A stretch of DNA of 64,000 nucleotides from Cladorhizidae sp. MBARI D1340-BT2 (GCA_028752905.1 JAQNBH010000017.1:35982101-36046100), one strand, 5' to 3'; shown: positions 53,930-64,000, counted from the stretch's first letter. Numbers and translations are program-made. The notes: generated from the sequence alone by a model not told the origin.

Positions 53930-54029
53930 TGATGCCTCCAACTTAGACGGCATGCATAGTTATGCTTATGCAACAGTTTTTAGTGTTAAAAGTGAGCACA
54001 CAGATAGTGGCCATTGTATAGTATACTTG
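53930..54029. repeat. Fragment of an M-family element
   Basis: TTTTTAGTGTTAAAAGTGAG followed by CACACAGATAG matches an internal-end portion of M1-M3. It is cut where element E begins. Confidence 0.4.
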
Positions 54030-54163
54030 GACATTGTATACGTACCCCCCTTACCTGATTGACCCTTTACCCAATACTCAGTTGTTGCACACATTGCTTT
54101 GGTGACACATGATATTTGCATTCAGTTCAATCCAAGAAGTAAAGGCGTACGGTGCTATCCTCT

Positions 54164-54178
54164 ATGTGTGCAACAACT
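54164..54178 (+). promoter_or_regulatory. Putative self-priming site of element E
   Basis: ATGTGTGCAACAACT is the exact reverse complement of 54,080-54,094 (AGTTGTTGCACACAT) with a 69-nt loop. It differs from element A at two positions in each arm, and both pairs are compensatory. Confidence 0.65.
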
Positions 54179-54278
54179 CTTGTATAGCTTCTATTAGCCA
54201 ACTACAACAGCATCCTAGGAAAGGAAGGCATCCAGAGAGTGCAATTCACGGCGATTCCAATTGAAGAGCACCACCACG

Positions 54279-56408
54279 ATGGAAGCTGTCAGATGTCCTT
54301 TCCCGGGCTGTGTCTACAGTACCCCAGTGGGTATTGACCCAGCAGTGGCGTCAGTGGTCTTGTCAACCCATGCCATGACCCACAGGAGGGCTAAGCCCGC
54401 CCCCGTGAAACGGCCTGAAATCTCATCCGGGGGCATGACTGAAGGTTGGTCCTACTTTACGATCAGATGGAAATCATACTCGCAGGCAGTGCAACTATCA
54501 GGCCGAGACACCTCAGTCCAGCTCCTTGAATGCTGTGACGCCAAGTTGCGTAGGGATGTCACCAGAAACGCCATCGGACCCACCCCCACTGGAAGAGATG
54601 ACGGAGGCAGACCTACTCAAGGCCATCAGAGCATTGGCTGTCAGGGAGGAGAACCCCAAGGTGGCCAGGGTGGCCCTGAGTAGGATGTCCCAGGATCGGG
54701 GAGAACCAGTCAGGGCGTTTGCGGCCAGGCTCCATGGCCAAGCTGAAGTGTGCCGGTTCACGAAGAAGTGCGCCGGCTGTGACCGCATCTCGAACCAAGG
54801 GGAGGAGCATGTGGCAGATTAGCTTTGCGTCAATCTGGCCGACGCAGAGATACAGGAAGATCGTCTGAAGCACCCAGATCAGGACATGGGTGTGGAGGAC
54901 ACGATTCGCTTCGTGGAGGTTCGGGCGGCTGGCAAACGATCAGCGGTGTCGATGACCACGCCCACATCCACGAGCGCCATCGACAATGATGGAGGGGGAG
55001 AGGCAATCAGCAGTACCTACAGGCGTCAGCAGAAACACCACACCCCACGCCCTGGACCAGGTCCAGGCAAAGCCACACCCACCCGAAACCAATCCACACC
55101 CCCAGGCCACACCACAACCAGAGAATACAGCCACCCCAACCCGAGGAACACCTCAACCAAGGGCCAGAGCCAACCCCTCAATAGGTCCCCCAGAGCCACG
55201 CCCAACAACCGTGGCATCTGCAACTTCTGTGGCCGCCAAGGCCACGGAGAACAGGAACGCACGGCCCACAGGCGCATCCACTGCCCTGCATTTGGCACCA
55301 CGTGTTCATCCTGCGATCGACAGAACCATACTGCCCAGATGTGCTGGCAATCCGTGGACGAGAGGGCCATATTCGAACAAGTCGACACGATGGTTGAAGG
55401 AACCCTCCACCATCAGACCTGGGACCCAATATCCCAGCTCTGGACCCAGAGGAAGTCACCACCCCAACCGCACGTAGACGTCTCACTATCAGCGCTGGCC
55501 GAGGACTTCAGACACCACGGCCACACCCTCCGCACGGAGACCCACAACCTCGCCACCACTGCCATGGCGGACACAGGCTGCCAAAGCTGCCTAGCTGGCC
55601 CAGGCCTCCTGTCCAGGCTCCGTCTCACAGCCTCAGATCTCATACCTGTAAACATGATTATGCACTCGGCCAGCGGCACCAACCTGCCGATCCTAGGAGC
55701 AGCTCTCATCAGGATCAGGGCCAACCCCACAGGCTCCGAAACGAGACAGATGATCTACTTTTCTGAGATCGCCAACAAGCTGTACCTCAGCCTGGCCACC
55801 TGCGCAGACCTGGGACTGATCCCCAAGGATTTCCCCCTCAGCACGCCCATGTCACCCTCGGGAAAAGGCAAGGCAAGGGGACAGACGCTGGAACAACGCC
55901 CACACAAAATTGACATCATCTCAGCAGACCCGCAGGCCAGACCTCCAGATCAACACCATCGGACAATCCCGCAGACCAGATCTCCGCCACCTATCGTGCT
56001 CCCAACTCAGACCCCAAGGGTGAGCCAGTCGGGGCGGGATACAATAGTTACATCCCCCAAAACCTGCTCATGCCCAACCAGGGCACAACCGCCCCCCAGA
56101 CCCACCTGCCTCCCATTCCCAGCCACAGAGGCCAATCGGGGTCGGCTCGAGCAGCACCTACGGGACCTGTACGCGGGCAGTGCTTTCAACGTCTGCGAGC
56201 ACCAACCCCTCCCCATGATGTCCGGCCCTCCACTGAGCCTCAACATCGACCCCACAGCCACCCCCAAACCCTACCACACTCCCATTGCCATCCCCATACA
56301 CTGGCAGGACGAAGTAAAGGCCGGCTTCGACCGGGATGTCCGCCTCGGAGTCCTGGAGCAGGTCCCCCTGGGGACCCCTGACACTTGGTGCCATCGAATG
56401 GTCATATG
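54279..56408 (+). pseudogene. gag-protease of element E, broken
   Basis: Starts at MEAVRCPFPGC, a C2H2-like finger as in A. A frame change near 54,600 and a TAG at about 54,820-54,822 disrupt gag. From 54,886 the frame is open through two knuckles (CNFCGRQGHGEQ; CSSCDRQNHTAQMC), protease ADTG (about 55,567) and a long linker. It ends at WCHRMVIC, the RT entrance, by insertion of B. Confidence 0.85.
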
Positions 56409-56634
56409 TGTAGTATAGTATATTAATTATATGCATACTTGTGGTTGTGTATCACCTGACTGAGCCGGCTAGTGCCGCTCTAGCGCTTTTGTCTGTTCTT
56501 ATATAGTGCATTGTAATGTAATGATGTTCAGTCAGTCTCTGTATTGTATATGAGTTGTCTTGCAAGTGTTGAAGATTTATAACTCGAACTTGAGAGTACA
56601 CTGACTCGTAGTGGTAACTAACCAAGTTACTACA
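56409..56634 (+). repeat. 5' LTR of element B
   Basis: 226 bp with perfect 7-bp inverted termini TGTAGTA...TACTACA. The 3' LTR is not in the window. Confidence 0.75.
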
Positions 56635-56636
56635 TC

Positions 56637-56654
56637 TGGCGACGAGGATGGGAT
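56637..56654 (+). promoter_or_regulatory. Primer-binding site of element B (tRNA-Ser type)
   Basis: TGGCGACGAGGATGGGAT, two bases after the LTR, is complementary to the 3' end of a metazoan tRNA-Ser(GCT). tRNA-Ser priming is usual for Mag-like elements. Confidence 0.7.
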
Positions 56655-56663
56655 AAGGAGAGT

Positions 56664-57400
56664 CACAAGTTGTTGCTGTCGGTCTCATCGCTGCATTTCA
56701 GCCAGAGTCAGAGAGAATTGAACCATATCTCGAACGAGTAGAGCTATACTTGGACGCTAATAATTTTGCTATTGCTCGGAAGGTGTCAGCTCTGCTTAGC
56801 ATTATAGGCAGTACAGCATACGTAGTTTTGCGAAGTCTTTTGGCTCCAGCGCTTCCAAAGTCACGGACTTACGAAGAATTGGTCGAGACTCTCAGGAAAC
56901 ACTACTCACCCAAGCCGCTAATTATAGCTGAATGCTTCTACTTTCATTGCCGTGCTCAGAACACGAGCGAATCTGTTGCAGAGTATATGGCTGAGCTAAG
57001 GAGTCTCAGTATGCACTGCGAATTTGGTGATTATCTGTACCAGGCACTGCGAGATCGACTCGTGTGTGGCTTGTTGAGCCAGTCTACCCAGAAGAAGCTG
57101 CCGACCTCACGCTAGCAAAAGCTCTATCATTGGCTCAAGGCTCTGAAGCAGCTGAAAAGAACGCCAAATCACTCAAGGGTGTGGGTACAGATCATAGCAT
57201 CAATCAGCTATCAGGATCTCGATTCACTCATGCTGAACAGAAGGATACTCCTAGTGGTTCTACTAGTGGATCAAAGGCTAAGCCATGCATTCACTGTGGG
57301 TCGCAGTAATCACACTGCAATTGTTTGTAAATTCCGTGATGCAGAGTGTGGCAAAATGGCTCCTATCTGCCGTAGTAAGGCCAAATCCTCTTCTAACAAC
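56664..57400 (+). pseudogene. Gag remnant of element B
   Basis: Reads ERIEPYLERVELYLDANN, then RTYEELVETLRKHYSPKP and SVAEYMAELRSLSMHCEFG, the usual Mag-type Gag. Frame changes near 57,100 and 57,300; the zinc knuckle (CIHCG, then HTAIVC) is split by the latter. No clear ATG precedes 56,750. Confidence 0.7.
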
Positions 57401-57499
57401 CTACCTATAAAGGGAAGAATGCCTTACAGAACTCGCTGGGTTGATGCTGAACCCGACCTTCCTGTCCTTGAGGGTGACTCGGATGATTTGCCAATCTAT

Positions 57500-58665
57500 A
57501 CATTGTCAAACAATTTGTCACCACTTCATACTTCAGTGCTCATCAATAGCAAGTCCCTGGAAATGGAGATTGATACAGGTGCCGCTATTTCTCTCATCTC
57601 CTGGAGTCAGCACCAGGAGCTGTTTCCTGACCTATCGCTAAGAAATCAAATGTGGTTCTCAAGACCTATACTGGGGAGCAGATGGAGGTGCAGGGAGAAG
57701 TCACTGTGAATGTTCAGTACGGTGAGCAACAAATGTTACTTGTGTTAGTTGTGGTTGCAGGATCTGGACCAGCCCTCTTGGGAAGGAACTGGTTGCACCA
57801 CATTCGTTTGAATTGGGAAGAGATCGGAATTACTGTCGTTCATTGTACTTCTGCTGATTCATTGGAGTCTGTCTTAGCCAGGTATGCATCTGTTTTCAAT
57901 GATGAGTTAGGGTGTATCCGTTCCTTCCAGGCTAAGCGACCAAATGCCCAGCCGAAGTTCTACCATCCCAGACCTGTTCCCTTTGCGATTAAAGGCGCGA
58001 TTGAAGATGAATTGGACCGTCTTGAGGGTGAGGGTATACTGGAGAGGGTAACCCATAGTGACTGGGCTGCCCCAATTGTAGCTGTTCCCAAACGAAATGG
58101 GTAATTTCGTATATGTGGTGATTATAACGTTACAGTTAACCCTGCCTTGCAAGTAGACCAATATCCACTGCCTAGGCCGGATGACTTATTCGCTACTCTT
58201 GCTGGCGGACAGAAGTTTTCTACCTTAGACCTCTCTCAAGCATATCTTCGGCTTGAACTAGACAATGAATCATCAGAATTTGTCGCTATCAACACTCAAA
58301 AGGGAATGTATCGTTATACGCATCTCCCATTTGGTGTGGCATCTGCCCCTGCTGTCTTCTAGAAGACTATGGATACCGTTTTACAGGGAATCTCCAAGGT
58401 AGTATGCTATTTGGATGATATCCTAATAAAGGGAGCTAATGATGCTGAACATTTGGACACCTTAAGTAAGGTATTGCAATGTCTACAGGAGTATGGCATT
58501 CGCATCAAGCACAGCAAGTGTAACTTTCTAGCTAAGTCTGTCAACTATCTTGGGCACAGGCTCGATGCTGAAGGGAAACATGCAATGTCGGACAAGTTAG
58601 AAGCTGTCAAGAATGCTCCTGTACCACAGAATGTTCAGGAACTCAGATCTTTCCTAGGAGACTCC
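57500..58665 (+). pseudogene. Protease-RT remnant of element B
   Basis: Protease EIDTGAAISLIS (about 57,567), then after a shift LLGRNWL. RT starts WAAPIVAVPKRNG and is stopped by TAA at 58,102, continues CGDYNVTVNPALQ, LDLSQAYLRLELD, a TAG at 58,360-58,362, then the catalytic CYLDDILI (about 58,410) and LRSFLG. Two extra bases just before the C insertion point change the frame. Confidence 0.8.
58661..58665 (+). repeat. Target-site duplication of C, left copy
   Basis: ACTCC, matching 63,776-63,780. Confidence 0.9.
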
Positions 58666-58945
58666 TGTCGTGCTCTCCCTTGGTCTTCGTGGGTCTTCGT
58701 GGGTCTAACTATCCTAGCTAAGCTAGACAACTGTGTTATTATATAACTTTATTAAACTCTCTTATCAGAGCAAATACAAATTCAAATCGACCTAACTCAA
58801 CTTAACTTTGACTGGCCACGCCTTCATTTTATACTAATTAACATCCAATCAACACCAATGTACTATACATATTGTTCAAGTTCTAGTCTTGTAACAGTCA
58901 GGACCGAGCTCATCAGGAGTGGGACTTTGATTTCCATTCCTGACA
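58666..58945 (-). repeat. 3' LTR of element C
   Basis: 280 bp. Compared with the other LTR it lacks 27 bp and 11 bp and has a 10-bp duplication (GTCTTCGTGG). Otherwise nearly identical. Confidence 0.93.
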
Positions 58946-59167
58946 TCTTCCCTCTCTCGAAAGCACTGAACCGTCCTCAGCTTGTCGTGACAGCCCGTCG
59001 GCATTAGAGTTTTCAACTCCAGGTTTGTGTTCCACCGTGAAATCATAACTCTGAAGGAGCATTGACCATCTAACCAATCTTCCATTTGTGTTGGTCATTG
59101 TTTTTAGCTTCTTGAGGGCTGCATGATCAGTTTGCACACGAAAGGGCCTCCCAGAGGTAAAATTCAA
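58913..59167 (-). pseudogene. RNase H C-terminal part of element C
   Basis: Continues the RNase H in another frame: FRVQTDHAALKKL, YDFTVEHKPGVENSNADGLS. It is out of frame with the upstream RT by a small indel near 59,155 and runs into the LTR. Confidence 0.8.
58946..58958 (-). promoter_or_regulatory. Polypurine tract of element C
   Basis: GAGAGAGGGAAGA on the minus strand directly before the 3' LTR. Confidence 0.8.
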
Positions 59168-60662
59168 AATGCTGTATCGCCTTGATGACAGCTAGTCCTT
59201 CCTTTTCAGTTGCTGTGTAACGAGTTTGTGCCGGCAGCAACTTCTTTGAAAAGAACGCTACCGGCCTCTCCCCTTCCTCAAAAGATTGTGTCAGGACTGC
59301 ACCTATTCCTCTTCCCGAGGCGTCAGTCTGCAACACAAATTCTTTCGTCAAATCTGGTGTCTTCAGAACTGGTTGGTTCGTGATGGCCTCCTGCAAGTCT
59401 GTAAATGCCTTTTCAGTGTCTTTCGTCCACAGAATCTTATCTGGTTGGCTGTTCTTTAACGTGTCTGTCAGTGCCAGTTCTTTAGTGGCATAGTCCCGGA
59501 TAAATTTCCGGTAATATTCGGTCAAGCCTAGAAAGGATCGTACATCCTTTTTTGTCAATGGTCTGCTAAACCGTTGCACTGCTTCTATCTTAGCCTGTTC
59601 AGGTGCTATCTGACCTTGGCCTACTTCATGACCGAGGAAGATGCATTTTGCTGCTCCAATACTACATTTCTCAGCTCTCAATGTCAATCCTGCATCTTCA
59701 ACTCTAGCCAGTATCTCGTCAACGTGAAGGAGGTGATGTTCCCATGTCTCGTAATAGACAACCAGGTCATCCATGTAGGCCGCTGCATACTGGTGTGTTC
59801 CTGTCAGGAGAGTATCCATCAAATGTTGAAATGTAGCCGGCGCTCCACGTAATCCAAAGGGCATCCTGTTAAAATGGAATTTACCCATAAGCGACATAAA
59901 TGCGGTCTTCTCTTTATCTTCTTCTCTCATCGGCACCTGATAGAATCCTTTTCTCATATCAAAGACTGAAATGAACTGAGCCTTTCCTATTCGATCAATC
60001 AGTTCCTCCGTCCGAGGCATGACATAGGGATCTGGCAATGTAATTAAGTTAAGTCTCCTGTAGTCTCCACACAAGCGCACTTTCCCTTGTTTCTTTCTGA
60101 CAGTGACTAATGGTGATGTCCAGGGACTTCGTGACGGCTCAATGATGCCTTGTTCCAGCATAGTAGCTAGTTCTGATCTTACAGCCTCCTGAAAAGCTGC
60201 TGGCACTCGATACATTGGTAACCTCATTGGTACAGACTCTGTCAGCCTGATAGCATGTTCTGCCAATGTCGTCTTTCCTGGTACAGGTACAAATGCTCTG
60301 CTTCTCTTGTCGACGACTGCTTCCATCTGTTGCTTCTGTTCTTCAGTTAGATCTTCCATCAGCTTTGGTCTGTCTGGACCATCTATGTCCCATGTCAGAA
60401 TCTCATCATCTTCTTCGTCACTGAGCTGTGAGGCATCAGCTACCACTGAGATTGCCATCACCGAGGCCGTTGGGGTCTGCCACTTTTTTAGCATGTTGAT
60501 GTGTAGTTGCTGTCCTCTTCCTTGCCTTCCTGGTATGTCTACGAGGTATGTCACTGGTGTGATCTTCTCCAGGATCTGATATGGTCCTTGGTATGATGCG
60601 TCCAACTTGTTGTGTCGTTCTGGAGCCAAGACCAGTACCGCCGAGTCTCCCACTTCCATCAC
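59127..60662 (-). pseudogene. pol: Integrase tail, RT and RNase H of element C
   Basis: Begins with VGDSAVLVLAPER and GPYQILEKITPVTYLV, the GPY/F module that ends gypsy integrases, here located before RT. RT follows: SPWTSPLVTVRKKQGKVR, FDMRKGFYQVPM, FGLRGAPATFQ and catalytic AYMDDLVVY (about 59,760), then RSFLGLTEYYRKF. RNase H starts LQTDASGRGIGAVLTQ. It is in frame with the preceding integrase segment except for one TGA at about 60,690. Confidence 0.9.
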
Positions 60663-60689
60663 TCTTGGCCTTGCCTTTCTGTCATGGAA

Positions 60690-61127
60690 TCATTTGGTCT
60701 CCTCCTTCGACTGTCTATCCTTTCCAGCTGCAATCTCAGCCATCTCAGCCATCTTCTGGTACAGGTCATTGACATACTCGGCTACTAACACAGGGAGTTT
60801 CTCTTTTCCTTCCCACTGCTCTCGTATTACGTCCAGTGGTCCCCTCACATGTCTCCCAAAGACTAAGTCAAAGGGCGCAAATCCAGTTGATTCGTGAATC
60901 GCTTCCCGACATGCAAACAAGAGCACTGGAATCATGAGGTCCCATTCCTTTTTGCCCTTGCCTGTCTTTCTCATCATGGCCTTAACTGTTGCATGCCATC
61001 GTTCCAACATCCCGTTAGTTTGTGGGTGGTATGGAGAACTCTTGACATGTTTTATCTGCAGTAGTTCTAAGACTGACTCTATCAACTTCGATGTGAAATT
61101 GCTTCCTCTGTCTGTAAATATTTCCAA
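60690..61127 (-). pseudogene. Integrase core, second part, of element C
   Basis: IFTDRGSNFTS gives the second catalytic aspartate and NGMLERWHATVKAMMRK the glutamate. It is separated from the first part by a one-base frameshift near 61,130 and ends at an in-frame TGA. Confidence 0.85.
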
Positions 61128-63177
61128 ACCTACACATGAAATGCATCAGTGCGTCTGCCATCGTTTCTGCATCAGCCCGTCTCATTGGTACCGCTTCAGG
61201 GTATCTACTTGAACAGTCCATGATTGTCAATAAGTACGAGTTCTTCCTTGCAGTTAAGCTTAGAGGTCCAACAACATCCACAGCGATCCTTTCGAATGGA
61301 GTGTCAAAGACTGGCATGATTGTCAGTGGTGCCTTGTTCTTCCTGACTGCATTAACCTTCTGGCATTCACTGCAATGTTCCAACCAGCCCTTCACGTCTC
61401 TGTTGATGTTTGGCCAGTAGAATCTACGTAAGATCTTTTGGGTTGTTTTTCGTCTGCCAAGATGTCCTGCCAGTGGAGAACTGTGTGCCAGGCTGAGGAT
61501 CCTCTTCCTTCGTCCATTTGGCACAACAACTTGCTCTAATTCCTTCTCCCCCTCTCCTTTGCTGATGTGGTAAAGCATGTCATCTAGGACTCTGTACCTG
61601 CTACCTGGTCCTGCCTCTTCCCAAGCTTCTGTAAGCGTGTTGTCCTGCTGTTGTTCGTCTATCAACTGCTCTCGGTTGGGTGCAACTTCATCTGGTAGCT
61701 CCTTGACGCTCTCTGCAAAGGCCAGTATTCCTTGGTGACGCTTCTCTTTCTTTGTCATCGTTTTCCTAGGTGCTTTCTCCTTCACAAAGTCGTAGTCTAG
61801 GTTCATCAACACTTCAGTTTCTCTATCAGCTTCTTCCTCCTCCAGTTCTTTGATAGTCATCGACCTGGTCATGACTGTATTGACTTCTGCTCGCTCTCGT
61901 CTCTCTGCGTCAACAGCCTCAGCCATGAGATCAAAGTGTAGGCTGTTGTCTCTGCCCAGCAGTACGTCCTTGCTGGTAGCTTCCAACACAGCAGCCTCCA
62001 CCCAGAACTTCCGTTCTCCAAGCCGTAACATCACTCTAGCCACTGGGGCTTTAACAGTCTCTCCCGTCACCCCATTTATCATAATCTCTCTACCTTTGTA
62101 GCTGGCTGAAGGTACCAAGTCCTTTGCTATTATGGTAGTGTCGGCTGATGAGTCAATCTCCAGATGACACTCATTGTTTCCGATGTGGCCTTCCATGATG
62201 TTCCAATGTTGGTTCAACGTACACGGCTGTTCATCTCTCTGTCTCATTATGGCATTGACCTTTTTGGTGCAGTCTCTACTTTTGTGGCCCCAACCTCTGC
62301 ATTTGAAACACATGGGCCCCTTGTCTGAGAAGTACTCTGGTTTTATCTTCCCATCCTTGTCTTTGAACTCCTCTCTCTCCTTAGGCTTAGATGACTCAGG
62401 GTACTTGGAGGAAGTCAGACTGTGTTGTCTGCTGTCCATTCGGCTTCCTGCCCTTCTCTTGTCGTCATCTACCCTTCGTCTCTTGGCCTTCAGTGAAGGA
62501 TTCCATCCTCTCTCACAGTAGAATCGTAGGGCCTCTTCATTGGCTGTAATAGGGTCATCACAGTGGTCTCTAACCCAGGTAGCAGCAGCTCCAGGTAGTC
62601 CACTGAGGAAGGATTCCAAGGTCAGCTGATCAATCAATTCGTCTATCATGTCAAAGTCTCTAAAGTACCTTTCAGACACTTCCACTGCCCTTTGATTCCA
62701 GCTTCCGAGGTTTTCGCCTTCCTGAGGTGCCAATCCCCACCAGTCTGTTCTTTTCTGGGTGTTGTTGATTCCAATTCTACTCATTACTCTCTTGTAGTAT
62801 TTGTTGTAGTCTTTTCTGTCGTGTTTCGACATTGCCTCCCACTCCAATAGCAGTCTGCCAGAAATTGAAGGCTTCAGTTCTTTCATCCAGTTTGCTTCCT
62901 CTACGTTGTGGTCCTCCATAACAGATTCAAACAACAAGAAGAATCTTTCAGGGTCTTCTCCATCTGTCCACTTAGCTAGCTTGGGAGGCTTCCTGACTGA
63001 AGCTTGTGCTCCAAGCTTCTGTAAACATCTTGCCATGACTTGGTCACGTTTAGCATTGGCCTTGTCTCTTCTTGCATTTTCTAGCATCATCCACTTCATC
63101 ATGTCCTGAGTTGACATATCTCCTTGTGGCATTGTTATCTCGGTTTTTTCTTCGCTTTCTTCGTTGGGCTCGTCCAC
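61015..63177 (-). pseudogene. gag: Gag-protease-integrase N-part of element C (720 codons)
   Basis: Gag with a SCAN-like capsid helix region (LTLESFLSGLPGAAATWV, about residues 190-212), one zinc knuckle CFKCRGWGHKSRDC (about 291-305), protease with LEIDSSADTTII (about 338; the usual third residue G is S) and VLLGRDNSL, then integrase HSSPLAGHLG...CSECQK (about 561-600) and the first catalytic aspartate in IAVDVVGPL (about 634). The true frame leaves this ORF near 61,130 by a frameshift; the last ~35 codons are off-frame. Confidence 0.88.
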
Positions 63178-63448
63178 TTCTGAGACATTCCCGTGTCTAT
63201 CCTCCTCCTTAGGGGACTCTGATCATCGGCCGCTTCGAGTTCTGGCTGAGTCTGTCTTTTTGGCGCCTTTTTTCTGTCGCATTGCCATTACTTTCTCCTT
63301 GCAGTCTCTCCTGGTCGATTGAAAAAACCCCCCAAAAATGTCTAACCTCAACTTCTCCGGTCGTTGGAAAAGTCTTTATCCTCTTGAAGAATTTCTAGCT
63401 TCTTCATCTTCTTTTCAATTGCGATCCAATGAAGTTGCTGTTTCACTG

Positions 63449-63466
63449 GATCCCACGCTGCCACCA
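63449..63466 (-). promoter_or_regulatory. Primer-binding site of element C (tRNA-Leu type)
   Basis: TGGTGGCAGCGTGGGATC one base after the 5' LTR matches the tRNA-Leu complement with one G missing. Element D has the same type. Confidence 0.65.
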
Positions 63467-63467
63467 C

Positions 63468-63775
63468 TGTCGTGCTCTCCCTTGGTCTTCGTGGGTCTAG
63501 CTATCCTAGCTAGGCATAGGCTAAGCTAGACAACTGTGTTATTATATAACTTTATTAAACTCTCTTATCAGAGCACATACAAATTCAAATCGACCTAACT
63601 CAACTTAACTTTGACTGGCCACGCCTTCATTTTATAGGCCAGTGGCAATCAGTCAATACACAACTAATTAACATCCAATCAACACCAATGTACTATACAT
63701 ATTGTTCAAGTTCTAGTCTTGTAACAGTCAGGACCGAGCTCATCAGGAGTGGGACTTTGATTTCCATTCCTGACA
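63468..63775 (-). repeat. 5' LTR of element C
   Basis: 308 bp, TGTC...GACA termini, paired with 58,666-58,945. Confidence 0.95.
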
Positions 63776-63780
63776 ACTCC
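63776..63780 (+). repeat. Target-site duplication of C, right copy
   Basis: ACTCC directly after the LTR, identical to the left copy. Confidence 0.9.
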
Positions 63781-64000
63781 TGAATTACTACAGGAAGTTC
63801 CTACCAAATATTGCCACAATACTCTAACCTTTGAACGAGCTACTTGAGGTCCGACATAAATGGAAGTGGTCGGCCCAGTGTGCTAAGGTATTTCAGGAAG
63901 CTAAGGATCTTCTTACCACTTCCCGAGTTCTTGCACATTATGATACGTCCCTACCCATCAGGATGGCAGCCGATGCGTCTGCATATGGAGTTGGTGCTGT
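63781..64000 (+). pseudogene. RT/RNase H of element B, resumed
   Basis: LNYYRKFLPNIAT continues the RT connection after the insertion, and MAADASAYGVGAV is the RNase H start with its first catalytic aspartate. One stop interrupts it (near 63,830). It runs off the window. Confidence 0.85.

Larger units (their letters stand above)
54030..56408 (+). mobile_element. Truncated Ty3/gypsy element E, relative of A
   Basis: Presumed 5' LTR (about 54,030-54,164), leader, gag and protease, ending at the very start of RT where element B's LTR begins (56,409). Protein similarity to element A is high throughout (for example SVQLLEC, ADTGCQSCLAGP, NVCEHQPLPMMSGPPLSL). The rest of E should lie beyond the right edge if B is a simple insertion. 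Confidence 0.85.
58666..63775 (-). mobile_element. Gmr1-like LTR retrotransposon C
   Basis: 5,110 bp, LTRs TGTC...GACA, flanked by ACTCC on both sides. Pol order is protease-integrase-RT-RNase H, the Ty1/copia-like order known within Ty3/gypsy from Gmr1-like elements. The RT itself is gypsy-like. One in-frame stop and two frameshifts interrupt it. It inserted on the opposite strand of element B. Confidence 0.93.
56409..64000 (+). mobile_element. Mag-like Ty3/gypsy element B, interrupted by C
   Basis: LTR, primer site, gag, protease and RT run from 56,409 to 58,665, then element C, and the RT/RNase H region resumes at 63,781 to the window end. RT-connection motifs are split cleanly across C. 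B carries premature stops and shifts, so it is not functional. Confidence 0.85.

Overview
The window is animal nuclear DNA. It is AT-rich, its genes are interrupted by GT-AG introns, and it is crowded with eukaryotic mobile elements. Two tandem paralogues on the minus strand encode a receptor tyrosine kinase with a signal peptide, one fibronectin-III-like domain, one Ig domain, a transmembrane helix and a kinase. Expanded families of short-ectodomain receptor kinases together with Gmr1-, Mag- and piggyBac-type elements suggest an early-branching metazoan, most likely a sponge. That placement is inference; no ribosomal or mitochondrial marker is present.

Layout. (1) About 0-21 kb: the 5' part of receptor kinase gene 1, transcribed leftwards and running off the left edge. 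Its signal-peptide exon is at 20.85-20.90 kb and its FN3 exons lie at 108-544. Intron 1 is about 20.3 kb. It holds a 40-bp-unit minisatellite of roughly 330 copies (1143-1311 plus 6907-20218), split near its left end by an intact 5.6-kb Ty3/gypsy element (element A). (2) 21-30 kb: intergenic. It contains a non-LTR RT relic, a piggyBac-type element with TTAA ends, a small hairpin, and a decayed, truncated LTR element (element D). (3) 30.2-49.3 kb: the complete receptor kinase gene 2. I can place 13 exons whose splice phases all agree and whose coding length is 2,043 nt (680 codons plus stop). Its long introns carry three related terminal-inverted-repeat elements and several microsatellites. (4) 49.3-54 kb: a second piggyBac-type element and a LINE endonuclease relic. 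(5) 54-64 kb: a three-level nest. A gag-protease fragment related to A (element E, plus strand) is cut by a Mag-like gypsy element (element B, plus strand). B is in turn cut by a 5.1-kb element (C, minus strand) with perfect 5-bp target duplications. B resumes at 63,781 and runs off the right edge.

Main points for a second look. Elements A and E each carry a 15-nt sequence abutting the 5' LTR that is the exact reverse complement of a sequence inside that LTR. Two compensatory substitutions separate A from E, and the predicted loops are 68 and 69 nt. This is what a self-primed (tRNA-independent) retroelement should look like. Element C has the pol order protease-integrase-RT-RNase H, which is rare for Ty3/gypsy and typical of Gmr1-like elements. 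The decayed element D also has integrase directly after protease. The two receptor kinase paralogues share exon sizes and phases exactly or almost exactly, yet only gene 1 carries the giant intronic array.
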